7,619 nucleotides of DNA, taken from the NCBI GenBank assembly GCA_025357975.1, contig JANYKY010000396.1:1-7619 (forward strand). Reading direction: 5' to 3'. Below are positions 1 through 7,342 of this stretch, in pieces (within the stretch, counting starts at the first letter, position 1; each line of letters begins with the position of its first letter). Under the pieces are notes generated by a model. The model had not been told where the DNA came from. It ran no database searches and saw only the letters and a list, made by a program, of their open reading frames with translations. A program made the translations under genes and the position numbers. The stretch comes from Gemmatimonadaceae bacterium (GTDB lineage: Bacteria > Gemmatimonadota > Gemmatimonadetes > Gemmatimonadales > Gemmatimonadaceae).

Positions 1-669
1 TTCCGCCTTCTCGTTCAGAGTGTGCAGGAGTACGCGATCTTCATGCTCCATCCGACGGGGCACATCGAGACGTGGAATGACGGAGCGAAGAGAATCAAAG
101 GGTATGACGCGAGCGAGATAATTGGAGAGCATTTCTCTCTCTTCTATCCTTCTGAGGATGCTGCAAAACCCGCACGCGCACTACGCATTGCCGAGGAGGC
201 AGCACGAAATGCGGCTGAAGCGCAAGCGGTCGAGCTTACTTCACTCTCGGAACAGTTACACGCTCAGGCTGACGAGCTCAAACGGCAGCGAGGTCAAGCG
301 GAGACTGCGAATCGAGTAAAGAGCGAGTTTCTGGCCGCGATGTCACACGAGCTTCGTACGCCCTTGAATGCAATCGGCGGTTACGCGCAGCTCATGCAGC
401 TTGGCTTGAGTGGTCCAGTGACCGAAGAGCAGCTTCGCCAGCTCGATCGCGTTCAACAGAGTCAACAGCACTTGCTCAGCGTTATCAACGACATACTGGA
501 CTGACGATCTTCGAGCCTTTTGCCCAAATCGGGAGGACGCTCGCATCACCGAAGGAAGGCACCGGGCTGGGTCGACCTCGCCCAGGCGATGAGTGGACAG
601 CTTACAGTCGAAAGCGGTGCCGGCGATGGATCGACTTTTACTTTGACGCTTCAACGCGCGGCACAGTAG
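1..669 (+). pseudogene. Decayed PAS-domain sensor histidine kinase (5' end outside window)
   Basis: Three pieces of one histidine kinase can be read. Bases 1-501 are open from the window edge (frame of base 1) and give the start of a PAS domain (motif EYAIFMLHPTGHIETWN, then KGYDASEIIG), an alpha-helical linker (about 180-315), and a HisKA domain with SHELRTP, phospho-acceptor His at 346-348. This stops at a TGA (502-504) right after NDILD. Bases 507-573, in another frame, encode an ATPase F-box and G2 box (IFEPFAQIGR, then EGTGLG). Bases 574-669, back in the first frame, give the C-terminal end (DLAQAMSGQLTVES, GDGSTFTLTL) and a TAG stop. Relative to intact family members, roughly a hundred residues (N and G1 boxes) are missing at 501/507. 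The usual LAISR after GTGLG is missing at 573/574, and the PAS domain is cut short near base 170. An ATP-binding fold cannot form, so this is very likely non-functional. The ATG at 37-50 region and others inside are not the true gene start, because homology continues upstream. Confidence 0.85.
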
Positions 670-766
670 CGAACGGAGGCGCGTGGCAGCGGCGGCTGTT
701 ATCGAAATGTCAGGCGTAAGGCCTAGGTTCTGTCACTCAGGATCGCTCGCTTCGACTGACGATTTC

Positions 767-771
767 AGGAG
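767..771 (+). promoter_or_regulatory. Shine-Dalgarno deciding the TTG start of the TonB-dependent receptor
   Basis: AGGAG lies five bases upstream of a TTG at 777-779. The frame opened by this TTG begins directly with a signal peptide, so the site fixes the start of the receptor gene. An ATG at 787 is in a different frame and is not used. Confidence 0.75.
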
Positions 772-776
772 TACGC

Positions 777-3251
777 TTGACCGCACTTGTTCGCCCGATC
801 ACAATCCTCGCTGCACTCTCGACAATCGCCGCATTCGCTCCGGCCGGAGCACAGACCACAACTCCGACATCTGAAAAGACCTCGAGTCAGGGTGAGATTC
901 GCGGACGCGTCGTTAACGGCACCGCCAATACACCGATTGGAATCGCAACTGTCGAGGTGGGGAACTCGGCAGGCTCGGTGCCGTCCCGCCGATCATCGAC
1001 CAACGCCGACGGTTCATTTCGAATTGCCGGGCTCGAGCCGGGACATTACCGGGTAAGCGTTCGTGCACTCGGATATACGCCCAGGTTATTGTCCCCAGTC
1101 GATATCTCATCGTCTTCACTGAGCATCGACGTTGGAACGGTCTCCCTTGTTTCGGCGCCGCTGGAACTTCAGTCCGTAGACGTCACGGCGCAAAAGCAGA
1201 CGGTCGAGCTCGCGCCGGATCGTAACACTTACGTGGTGCGCGACATGCCCACGACTCGTGGTGGAACTGCGCTCGACGTGCTGCGTAACGTCCCTTCGGT
1301 CGATGTCGATATTGACAACGTCGTGAGTTTGCGCGGGAATTCCGGTGTCGTCGTTCAAATCAACGGCCGGCCGAGCCCGCTGAAGCCAGCGCAGCTTGGG
1401 AATTTTCTGGCGCAGCTACCCGCGGACATGGTCGACAAAGTCGAGATAATTCCGAACCCGTCCGCACGTGATGACCCAACTGGTGTTGCGGGAATCATCA
1501 ACTTGACGCTGAAGCAGGATGCAGATGCGGGTACCAGCGGCGGCGTTACCGTTGCCGGCGGCACTACAGGACAGGTGAATGTCGGCGGCAATGTCGGCTA
1601 TCAGCGGGGACCCCTGTCCTTTTACGGAAGTTATGGATTCCTGCGCGACAGGCGCCCGCGGGCCGACGCAATATTTCGCCAGAACAACTATCTCACGCCT
1701 GTTACGTATCTCGACGAGTCTGCTTCGCGTTTACAGGAGCCGTTCGCTCATACGCTGACTGCCAGCGCGGGATACAGGATTGGCAAGCAGGACGAGCTAT
1801 CTCTCGATGGCTTTTTCACGACGCGCAATCAGCACGAGTCATACGACATTCTGTATCGTGACCTGAACGCGGCGAGAGCCATCACTGGCTCGAGCGATCG
1901 GAACACTAGTGGAACCGGGCATGAGTTCAACTTCGAATCGACGCTCGGATACAAGCATGCTTTCGCCGAAAAAGGTCACAAGATGTCGAGCGAGCTTCGA
2001 ATCTCACGCGACGGCGAAGGCGGGCCTAGCAGCGTTGCCGCGGACAGCCTCGCGATCGACCTGACGCCGATCGCGACAACTGCACGTGAATCGCAAACTT
2101 CGTGGGAACACCCGGGAGAGAGCTCACTAAAGGTGGACTACGTACGGCCGCTGTTGAACGGTCTCCGAATGGAGACGGGCTACAAGGGATCCCTGCAGAG
2201 CATCCATACGACTCTCGATACGCGGGTCTTCGACTTCCCGACCTCCACCTATCTTCCCGACCCAACGCGCATCAACAACTTCACATACCGGCAGGTCGTA
2301 AATGCGGTGTATGGAATGCTCGACGCTCAGCACGGCAAGTTCCAACTTCAGGGTGGGGTGCGTGTCGAGCGCGCGACGACGGAGTTTCATCTGAAGACGA
2401 GCAATACTACTTACGACAATCCCTACAACAGCGTTTTCCCGAGCGCCCTGATCGCTTACGACGTCGATGATTCGCGTCAGGTGAAGCTGAGCTACTCAAC
2501 TCGCATCAGGCGCCCGGATGATACCGACATTCTCGATCCGACGCCCCATTTTGCGGATCCTCTCAATCTGTCCCGAGGCAATCCGTACTTGAAACCGGAG
2601 TACGTTCGTGCGCTGGAGCTGGGTTTGCAACGCACTGGCGAGCGCATGACCGTGCAGCTCACGCCATTCTTCCGACGGACGTTCGACGCCGTCCGTACTC
2701 TGCGCACAATCGACCCCGCAGGCGTCGCAACGAGGACTTTCGCCAACATCGCCACGAGCGACTCGTACGGTGGAGACGCAACCGTCGCGCTGAGTGGCGG
2801 CCGGCTCAGTGGATTTGCTGGCGCGAGCGCATATCGGCAAGTGAGCAACGCATCCAATCTGGCGCCCGGCCTTTCAATCAGAACATTCGGATGGCGCGCG
2901 AGGACGAATACATCGCTCCGCGTTTCCAGCACTCGCGACTTGCAGGCGCTATTGTCGTACACCGCGCCGATGACCGTCGAGCAAGGACATAACGCGAGCC
3001 GAACCCAGTTCAGCCTGGCCGTCAGGCAGAAGTTGATGCAGGACCGCGTAAGCCTCACGTTACGCGTGATCGATCCATTCAACACTTCGCGCGAAAGTTC
3101 TACCACGATTGATCCACGATTCTTTCAGACCTCCCAGCGAAGCCGGGCGATCCGTGGGTTGTTAATCAGCGCCAACTGGACTTTCGGAAACTCGCCGCGC
3201 CAAAAACAGGATCCAAACGAGTTGACGGGAGGCGACAACCCGCCGCCGTGA
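777..3251 (+). CDS. TonB-dependent outer-membrane receptor with carboxypeptidase-regulatory-like N-terminal domain
   Basis: An 824-aa outer-membrane beta-barrel protein, expected to import a bulky substrate using energy from TonB/ExbBD. It starts at TTG with AGGAG five bases upstream. Residues 1-26 form a signal peptide (hydrophobic ITILAALSTIAAF, cleavage near AGAQ). Residues about 38-130 are a carboxypeptidase-regulatory-like beta-sandwich (IRGRVVNGTANTPIGIATVEV, then ADGSFRIAGLEPGHYRVSV). Residues about 145-246 are the plug, with ALDVLRNVPSVDVD, the NGRPSPLK turn, VEIIPNPSARDD and GVAGIINLTLK. The remainder to about 804 is barrel, with alternating strands such as FYGSYGF and QLQGGVRVERATTEF and a final ISANWTFG. 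A polar, proline-rich tail of 20 residues follows, so the chain does not end in the aromatic residue typical of many porins. This matches the OMP beta-barrel family of receptors abundant in Bacteroidota, Gemmatimonadota and Acidobacteriota. The substrate cannot be inferred. No partner lipoprotein of SusD type is adjacent. No clear promoter is visible in 670-766. Confidence 0.9.
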   Translation: MTALVRPITILAALSTIAAFAPAGAQTTTPTSEKTSSQGEIRGRVVNGTANTPIGIATVEVGNSAGSVPSRRSSTNADGSFRIAGLEPGHYRVSVRALGYTPRLLSPVDISSSSLSIDVGTVSLVSAPLELQSVDVTAQKQTVELAPDRNTYVVRDMPTTRGGTALDVLRNVPSVDVDIDNVVSLRGNSGVVVQINGRPSPLKPAQLGNFLAQLPADMVDKVEIIPNPSARDDPTGVAGIINLTLKQDADAGTSGGVTVAGGTTGQVNVGGNVGYQRGPLSFYGSYGFLRDRRPRADAIFRQNNYLTPVTYLDESASRLQEPFAHTLTASAGYRIGKQDELSLDGFFTTRNQHESYDILYRDLNAARAITGSSDRNTSGTGHEFNFESTLGYKHAFAEKGHKMSSELRISRDGEGGPSSVAADSLAIDLTPIATTARESQTSWEHPGESSLKVDYVRPLLNGLRMETGYKGSLQSIHTTLDTRVFDFPTSTYLPDPTRINNFTYRQVVNAVYGMLDAQHGKFQLQGGVRVERATTEFHLKTSNTTYDNPYNSVFPSALIAYDVDDSRQVKLSYSTRIRRPDDTDILDPTPHFADPLNLSRGNPYLKPEYVRALELGLQRTGERMTVQLTPFFRRTFDAVRTLRTIDPAGVATRTFANIATSDSYGGDATVALSGGRLSGFAGASAYRQVSNASNLAPGLSIRTFGWRARTNTSLRVSSTRDLQALLSYTAPMTVEQGHNASRTQFSLAVRQKLMQDRVSLTLRVIDPFNTSRESSTTIDPRFFQTSQRSRAIRGLLISANWTFGNSPRQKQDPNELTGGDNPPP

Positions 3252-3260
3252 TCTACGCAC

Positions 3261-3294
3261 ATCACGGTGACGGCTTGCGCCGATCTACCATGAT
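3261..3294. terminator. Imperfect hairpin between convergent genes, possible bidirectional terminator
   Basis: The 47-bp gap between the receptor (+) and the kinase (-) is almost filled by an inverted repeat. ATCA (3261-3264) pairs with TGAT (3291-3294), GGT (3266-3268) with ACC (3287-3289), GA (3269-3270) with TC (3284-3285) and CGGC (3271-3274) with GCCG (3279-3282), around a TTGC loop. There is one mismatch and there are two single-base bulges. No T-run follows on either strand, so it is not a classical intrinsic terminator. Position is the main argument for a terminator role. Confidence 0.4.
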
Positions 3295-3298
3295 CCGG

Positions 3299-4765
3299 TT
3301 ACGACTTCGCGGGCAGTGTCAATTCGAAAGTGCTCCCCTTCTCGCTCGAGCGGCGCAGCTCGACGCGGCCATTGTGGAGCTCCGCAATCTCTCTCGCAAT
3401 GGCTAAACCCAGGCCCGCTCCCGACCCCGACTCGGACTCGCGGTATCCACGTGCCTGATCACCGCGATAGAAACGCTCGAAAATGTATGCGTGATCCTGG
3501 CTCGAGATGCCCGGCCCCGTATCAGTGACGCTAACGCGATACGTGGTTGGATCCCGATCGAGTACGACCTCTATTGTACCGGGCGCCGCCGAGTACTTGA
3601 TCGCGTTGTCCAGGAGATTGCGCAGCACACGGCGAAGCATTTCCTCGTCCCCGAAGTATGGCGCACCCCCGCCTACCCGGACATTCATCCCCAACCCCTT
3701 CGCCTCGGCCAGCGCTCTCATGCCGTGAGCGGTCGCGGTGACGAGCTCGTCGAGCTGCATCTCGTGCGGGGAGATGAGCGTCTGGCCGGCATCCGCTCGA
3801 GCGAGCAGGAAAAGGTCATTAACAACGCGAGATAATTGCTGGCTGCCATCGCGGATGACGTTCAACGCGGCGCGGTACTCTTCCTCCTGAGCCCCATGGC
3901 GGCCGCGATTGTCTGCTAACGCCACGTCGGCTTCGGCCCTGATGAGCGCGATCGGTGTTCTGAGCTCGTGCGATGCATCGGCCGTGAATCTGCGCTGCTG
4001 TTCCATCGCCGCATCGACGCGTTCGAGAACGTTGTTGAAGGTCACCGCCAGCTGCCCGAGCTCATCATGCGGATTGCGAACCGTAAGACGCTCATGAAGG
4101 TTGCGACCGCCGATGCTCTTCGCTTCCTCCGTCATCGATGCGACGGGTGCGAGGGCTCTACGCGCAAGGGCATACCCTGACGCGAGCGAAAGCAACAAAG
4201 CGATCGGCAATGCGATGAGCGCCGCCCACTGGGCCGTCTCGAGAAGCTCCGATGCCTCGCCCAGTGGCTGCGAGCTGACAAGAAGGATCTGGCGCGATGC
4301 AACCCGGACACTCTGAGTGCCTACTCGTAACCCACCATGTGGTCCGCGCACTGTAAACGGAGCGTCGCTGCCGCGCGCTGCATGGAGTTTATTCTTCAGA
4401 TCGGTCCAGTCCATGACCGCAGACGGTCCAGAGAGTGCCGAGTCCGCGGTAGACCGCGCTGGTCCCTCGAAGCGCGCCGGCGCAGTTACAACAGCATTTG
4501 ACACGGCCACCGGAATTGTTACGACGAGGCCAACTTCCTCCAGCTCGCGAATGAGACCTTTCATCGCGGCCGAGTCGGGTTGGTTTTGGCTCTCAGCTTC
4601 GTGGGCGGCGACGGATGATGCGCGCATTTGCTGCAGAAGCGATCGATCGACCTGCGCCAGCGTTACCTGGCGAAGAAAGATGTACGCGGCAACAGCGAAG
4701 ACCAGGAGAATGAAAACCAGCACAAGTCCGTTCCACGCGGTCAGTCGCGCACGGATCGAGGCCAC
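3299..4765 (-). CDS. Membrane sensor histidine kinase (HAMP-HisKA-HATPase) of a two-component system
   Basis: A 488-aa inner-membrane kinase that should autophosphorylate and pass phosphate to the response regulator encoded just upstream. The order is: transmembrane segment about 13-31; a periplasmic sensor region about 32-177 with no recognised fold; a second transmembrane segment about 178-200; HAMP about 201-253; HisKA with ADASHELRTP (phospho-acceptor His266); then the ATPase with N-box NLLDNAIKYS (Asn387), G1 DTGPGI (415-420), F-box IFERFYR (428-434) and G2 GAGLGLAI (449-456). All catalytic boxes are intact, and the length is normal for this class. The start is GTG at 4763-4765, directly abutting the TAG stop of the regulator (zero-base gap), with AGGCGGAA (4772-4779) as a plausible ribosome site. 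This implies translational coupling. It ends 47 bp from the convergent TonB receptor. The stimulus is unknown; the QseC/CpxA/CusS-like layout alone does not decide it. Confidence 0.93.
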   Translation of the reverse strand: MASIRARLTAWNGLVLVFILLVFAVAAYIFLRQVTLAQVDRSLLQQMRASSVAAHEAESQNQPDSAAMKGLIRELEEVGLVVTIPVAVSNAVVTAPARFEGPARSTADSALSGPSAVMDWTDLKNKLHAARGSDAPFTVRGPHGGLRVGTQSVRVASRQILLVSSQPLGEASELLETAQWAALIALPIALLLSLASGYALARRALAPVASMTEEAKSIGGRNLHERLTVRNPHDELGQLAVTFNNVLERVDAAMEQQRRFTADASHELRTPIALIRAEADVALADNRGRHGAQEEEYRAALNVIRDGSQQLSRVVNDLFLLARADAGQTLISPHEMQLDELVTATAHGMRALAEAKGLGMNVRVGGGAPYFGDEEMLRRVLRNLLDNAIKYSAAPGTIEVVLDRDPTTYRVSVTDTGPGISSQDHAYIFERFYRGDQARGYRESESGSGAGLGLAIAREIAELHNGRVELRRSSEKGSTFELTLPAKS

Positions 4766-5479
4766 CTATTCTTCCGCCTGATAAGTCGAAAGGTCCTCGC
4801 CGGAATCGTCGGAAGGATTCAGCGTGTAGCCGAGCCCGCGCCGCGTTTGAATCAGTGAATGCGGACGGCCGTCGTCGATCTTGCGCCGCAGTCGCGTGAT
4901 CAGAATTTCAAGCGCATTGCTGGCCGGATCATGATTGCCATCCCAGACGTGGGTGGTGATTTCTTCACGTGAGATCGTGCGGCCGACATTGCGCGCGAAG
5001 TGCTCGAGAAGTGCGTATTCCTTGCTCGTGAGGTCGATCGGTTTTCCAGCGCGTGATGCCGTCATCCGCTGAGTGTCGACGTCCAGGTCGCCCACAGTGA
5101 TCGTCGCCGGTTTGAACGCTTCTCCTCGACGCAGCAGTGCGCGCAATCGTGCGAGCAGCTCCTCGAATGCAAATGGCTTCACTAGATAGTCATCTGCGCC
5201 GGAGTCGAGTCCCGCGACTCTGTCCGCAACAGCGTCGCGGGCCGTCAGCATCAGGATCGGAACGCTGTTGCCTCGGCGTCGCAATGTGCGAGCAACATCG
5301 AGCCCCGTGCGGGACGGGAGCATAACATCGAGTACGATCGCGTCGTAGGCAACTACTGCGGCCTCGATGATTGCCTTCGCGCCGTCGCCGATAACGTCGA
5401 CCGCGTAGGATTGCTTTCGCAGTCCTCGTGCGATGACGTCTGCGAGGCGCGCGTCATCTTCTGCTACGAGAATGCGCAT
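4766..5479 (-). CDS. OmpR/PhoB-family response regulator
   Basis: A 237-aa cytoplasmic transcription factor, first gene of a two-gene operon with the histidine kinase. The receiver domain (1-118) has the acidic pocket Glu7-Asp8-Asp9, phosphorylation site Asp51 in VLDVMLP, the switch Thr79 in LMLTARD, and Lys101 in LVKPFAF. The winged-helix DNA-binding domain (about 126-221) shows LTSKEYALLEHFARN, the recognition-helix region NALEILITRLRRKI and the wing motif TRRGLGYTL. A short acidic tail, SDDSGEDLSTYQAEE, follows. Start is ATG (5477-5479), at the usual position for MRILVAEDD. No good Shine-Dalgarno precedes it on this strand (CTACTCCTTGTA). A candidate -10 box lies 30 bases upstream. Target genes are not visible here. 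The neighbouring receptor gene is a possible but unproven target. Confidence 0.95.
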   Translation of the reverse strand: MRILVAEDDARLADVIARGLRKQSYAVDVIGDGAKAIIEAAVVAYDAIVLDVMLPSRTGLDVARTLRRRGNSVPILMLTARDAVADRVAGLDSGADDYLVKPFAFEELLARLRALLRRGEAFKPATITVGDLDVDTQRMTASRAGKPIDLTSKEYALLEHFARNVGRTISREEITTHVWDGNHDPASNALEILITRLRRKIDDGRPHSLIQTRRGLGYTLNPSDDSGEDLSTYQAEE

Positions 5480-5508
5480 TACAAGGAGTAGCCGGGGTGA
5501 GGCATGCG

Positions 5509-5514
5509 ACTATA
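5509..5514 (-). promoter_or_regulatory. Candidate -10 box for the two-component operon
   Basis: Read on the - strand, TATAGT (one mismatch to TATAAT) lies 29 bases before the regulator ATG, giving a predicted leader of about 22 bases. No convincing -35 hexamer is seen at 16-18 bases, so the call rests on the -10 match and position. If the kinase-regulator pair is autoregulated, its operator should be nearby. Confidence 0.35.
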
Positions 5515-5570
5515 CTACCGCCGATGGCTGACTTCCGGATAACATTGGAGCAACGCATGGCTTTATTCGT

Positions 5571-5611
5571 GAGACCCGAAGTAGAACCGGTAAATCCAAC
5601 TACGGGGTCTC
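5571..5611. terminator. Inverted repeat at the end of hipA, possible terminator
   Basis: GAGACCC (5571-5577) pairs with GGGTCTC (5605-5611), and inside it GTAG (5581-5584) pairs with CTAC (5600-5603), leaving a 15-base loop and a small asymmetric internal loop. The right arm touches the hipA stop codon (5611-5613). On the - strand no T-run follows, so if it ends hipBA transcription it does so without the classical U-tract. A role as a binding site for the neighbouring regulator is an alternative. Confidence 0.35.
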
Positions 5612-6876
5612 TACCACCGTTTTGCCCGTTCGAGCTCTTCATGTTCGAAGGCGGTCGCCATTTGATTTATCTCATTGCTGCCAAGCCCGACTTCGGTGGC
5701 TACTGACCTCCATGTTGCAGTCACGCCGGCAATTTCCGAGGCGAGTTGCCGGGCTGCATCGGTTGTGAGAAAAAATTCTGAAGCAGCTTCAACAGCGAGC
5801 TCAAGAGATGCCGTGGTATCCCCATCGATATTTATCGCGGTCGTAAGAAACCGTGGTTTCATTTCAGCTGGCACCGGGTTCAAATCATAGGCGGGCGAAA
5901 ACGTCCATCCTGCTCCGTCGTAAAGAACGCCGTGGTTCCGCAGGTGATCGTCGAAATTTGATGCGAGAATATTGAACGCCATCCGCCGCCAGAGTTCCCT
6001 GGCGTCAACGGTCACTCGACTCGCGATCCGGCGCAGGGCATCGAATATCTCGACGTAGCTTCCCCGCTCGCCATCCGCCGCGTCCAGTAAACTCATCGCT
6101 GAAAGAAATGGAACGCGCTCTTGCCCTCGTCGATCGAATCTGCGGACCAGGAGAACTGGCGTTCCGGAAACGTCTTCCAACCGTGAGCGACAAACGTCGA
6201 TGCCAGCCCGCTGGGCCAAAAGGAGCATCACTCGCTCCCAACGTATGACATCCATCGTGTCCGAGCTTTCCGGAAATTTCGCGATCGAAAGCTGCCCATC
6301 ATGGTCACGCACGGAGGCTTTTGGGCGAGCCCCGCCGAGCGAGGATCCTGGTGCCAGCAGCAGCAAAATTGCGTTGTCAGCTTCCAGCGAATCTGGGTCG
6401 TGGGCAAGGGCGTTGGCAGCATCCAAAAGAGCTGTTAGCTCTACAAGTGGCGGCACATCGGCCCCGTGACCTGTCGCAACGAACGGCCCCCCTTGGGTTC
6501 GGCTGAACCGTAAGGCGCCCTGACGGCCGGCATCCGTGACACCGAGCAGGAAGTCTATTTCGCGAGGTGCCCTGGGTGTTGTCCCGGCGAGTCGAGCACG
6601 CCGTGCTTCGTTGCGGGTCATGAGCTTGCGCCCCCAGCGGTCGGGGGCTGAATCACCGAGGGCGCCAAACAGCGCTCGGCCCTGGGCAGTATGAAACGCA
6701 CCAGCTGAGGGAGGAAGGGCCGGACCAAGCAAATGATGCAACGGATCTTCGAGCCATCCTTGATCGAATTCGAAAGAAGCTCGTTCAAAGCCTCGGTCGC
6801 GGTGCGCCCAGAGTCGACCAACATCACGAGTTTGGCCGTTCAAATCGATATGGACGTATGCGGCAGGCTCGCTCAA
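5611..6876 (-). CDS. hipA: HipA-family serine/threonine kinase toxin
   Basis: A 421-aa protein of the HipA fold, the toxin half of a type II toxin-antitoxin pair. The best-studied member phosphorylates glutamyl-tRNA synthetase and induces growth arrest; the target here is not determined. Residues 1 to about 115 match the N-terminal HipA coupling domain (AYVHIDLNGQ, then GALGDSAPDRWGRKL). The kinase part follows: GSSLGGARPKA (177-187), whose Ser179 aligns with the autophosphorylated Ser150 loop of E. coli HipA; Lys200 in SIAKFP; catalytic loop SNFDDHLRNHG with Asp309 and Asn314; and metal-binding Asp331 in AYDLNP. All key residues are present, so it should be active. The start is TTG (6874-6876), overlapping the hipB stop as TTGA, with AAAGGAG at 6887-6893 ten bases upstream. 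The next in-frame residues match the family from position 6 on, which supports this start. Length is close to the 440 aa of E. coli HipA. Confidence 0.93.
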   Translation of the reverse strand: MSEPAAYVHIDLNGQTRDVGRLWAHRDRGFERASFEFDQGWLEDPLHHLLGPALPPSAGAFHTAQGRALFGALGDSAPDRWGRKLMTRNEARRARLAGTTPRAPREIDFLLGVTDAGRQGALRFSRTQGGPFVATGHGADVPPLVELTALLDAANALAHDPDSLEADNAILLLLAPGSSLGGARPKASVRDHDGQLSIAKFPESSDTMDVIRWERVMLLLAQRAGIDVCRSRLEDVSGTPVLLVRRFDRRGQERVPFLSAMSLLDAADGERGSYVEIFDALRRIASRVTVDARELWRRMAFNILASNFDDHLRNHGVLYDGAGWTFSPAYDLNPVPAEMKPRFLTTAINIDGDTTASLELAVEAASEFFLTTDAARQLASEIAGVTATWRSVATEVGLGSNEINQMATAFEHEELERAKRW

Positions 6877-7250
6877 GGAGTCTGGTCTCCTTTGGCAACT
6901 TTCTTTTGAGGAAGCCTGGCCTGTTTACTGAAGGCTCGCCGGCGGGTTGAGATGCGTTTCGGAAGTTGTTCGTCAGCCAGAGCAAGTCCTACGACATCTG
7001 TTCCCGGAGCCGCCAGTTGAGCGATACGGTCACTCAATCCGAGCACCCAGAGAATGGTCGCATAGGTGCCGAGGCTCACAGAGCCATCTCCTCGTTCGGC
7101 CCTCCAGAGAGTCGGACGCGCGATTTGAGCCCGTTCTGCGACTATTGCGGTTGTTAAACGCCGTCGGCGGCGGGCGTGCTGAATATCCTTCCCAAGCTGC
7201 TTGAGAGCCTTGCGGACGGCGATCGGGAAGGGTGAGGCTGAGCGTGGCAT
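6873..7250 (-). CDS. hipB: HipB-like XRE-family antitoxin and operon repressor
   Basis: A 125-aa DNA-binding protein preceding hipA. Residues about 18-72 form an XRE helix-turn-helix (LGKDIQHARRRRRLTTAIVA, recognition region RAQIARPTLWRAERG, then SLGTYATILWVLGL). The C-terminal third (about 92-125) is very basic and probably disordered (KRISTRRRAFSKQARLPQKK), longer than the compact C-terminal end of E. coli HipB. By family analogy it neutralises HipA by holding it inactive and represses its own promoter. The TGA stop overlaps the hipA TTG by four bases, so the two are translationally coupled. Start is ATG (7248-7250). No Shine-Dalgarno precedes it, and the candidate promoter would give a leader of only about 10 bases. 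The mRNA may therefore be nearly leaderless. Confidence 0.9.
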   Translation of the reverse strand: MPRSASPFPIAVRKALKQLGKDIQHARRRRRLTTAIVAERAQIARPTLWRAERGDGSVSLGTYATILWVLGLSDRIAQLAAPGTDVVGLALADEQLPKRISTRRRAFSKQARLPQKKVAKGDQTP

Positions 7251-7262
7251 GCATTAATGTTA

Positions 7263-7301
7263 CATATATTTAACCCTACCGACAATAGCGATCAATATAT
7301 G
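7263..7301 (-). promoter_or_regulatory. Candidate hipBA promoter and autoregulatory operator
   Basis: The AT-rich stretch upstream of hipB contains an 8-bp perfect inverted repeat, CATATATT (7263-7270) and AATATATG (7294-7301), with arm centres 31 bp apart, about three helical turns. On the - strand a -35-like TTGATC (7290-7295) and a -10-like TAAATA (7267-7272) are separated by exactly 17 bases, and each is overlapped by one arm. That is the layout expected for HipB self-repression. It does not match the E. coli HipB operator consensus TATCC-N8-GGATA. A separate small palindrome, CATTAATG (7252-7259), lies against the hipB start. Confidence 0.5.
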
Positions 7302-7342
7302 CATCGTATTTCATGCGGTTGCTGGCGGAAGGGCCTATTAAC

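Noticed and set aside
2492..3106. 204-aa open frame antisense to the TonB receptor
   Set aside because: It has no domain or plausible start context, and it lies opposite well-formed beta-barrel coding sequence. This is normal for high-GC genes.
4317..4781. 154-aa open frame antisense to the sensor kinase
   Set aside because: Composition is biased to Ser/Arg/Thr as expected from the reverse strand of the kinase, with no recognisable motif.
5497..5706. Small + strand protein between the regulator and hipA
   Set aside because: It has no recognisable domain, overlaps hipA antisense for nearly half its length, and has only 17 bp of intergenic DNA upstream for a promoter. The ribosome site may be chance, so it is listed as a low-interest finding, not as a gene.
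5876..5886. GGGTTCAAATC resembling a tRNA T-arm, a possible second attachment core
   Set aside because: It lies inside the conserved C-terminal half of hipA, the flanks do not pair as an acceptor stem, and it does not match 7389-7435 beyond this short stretch.
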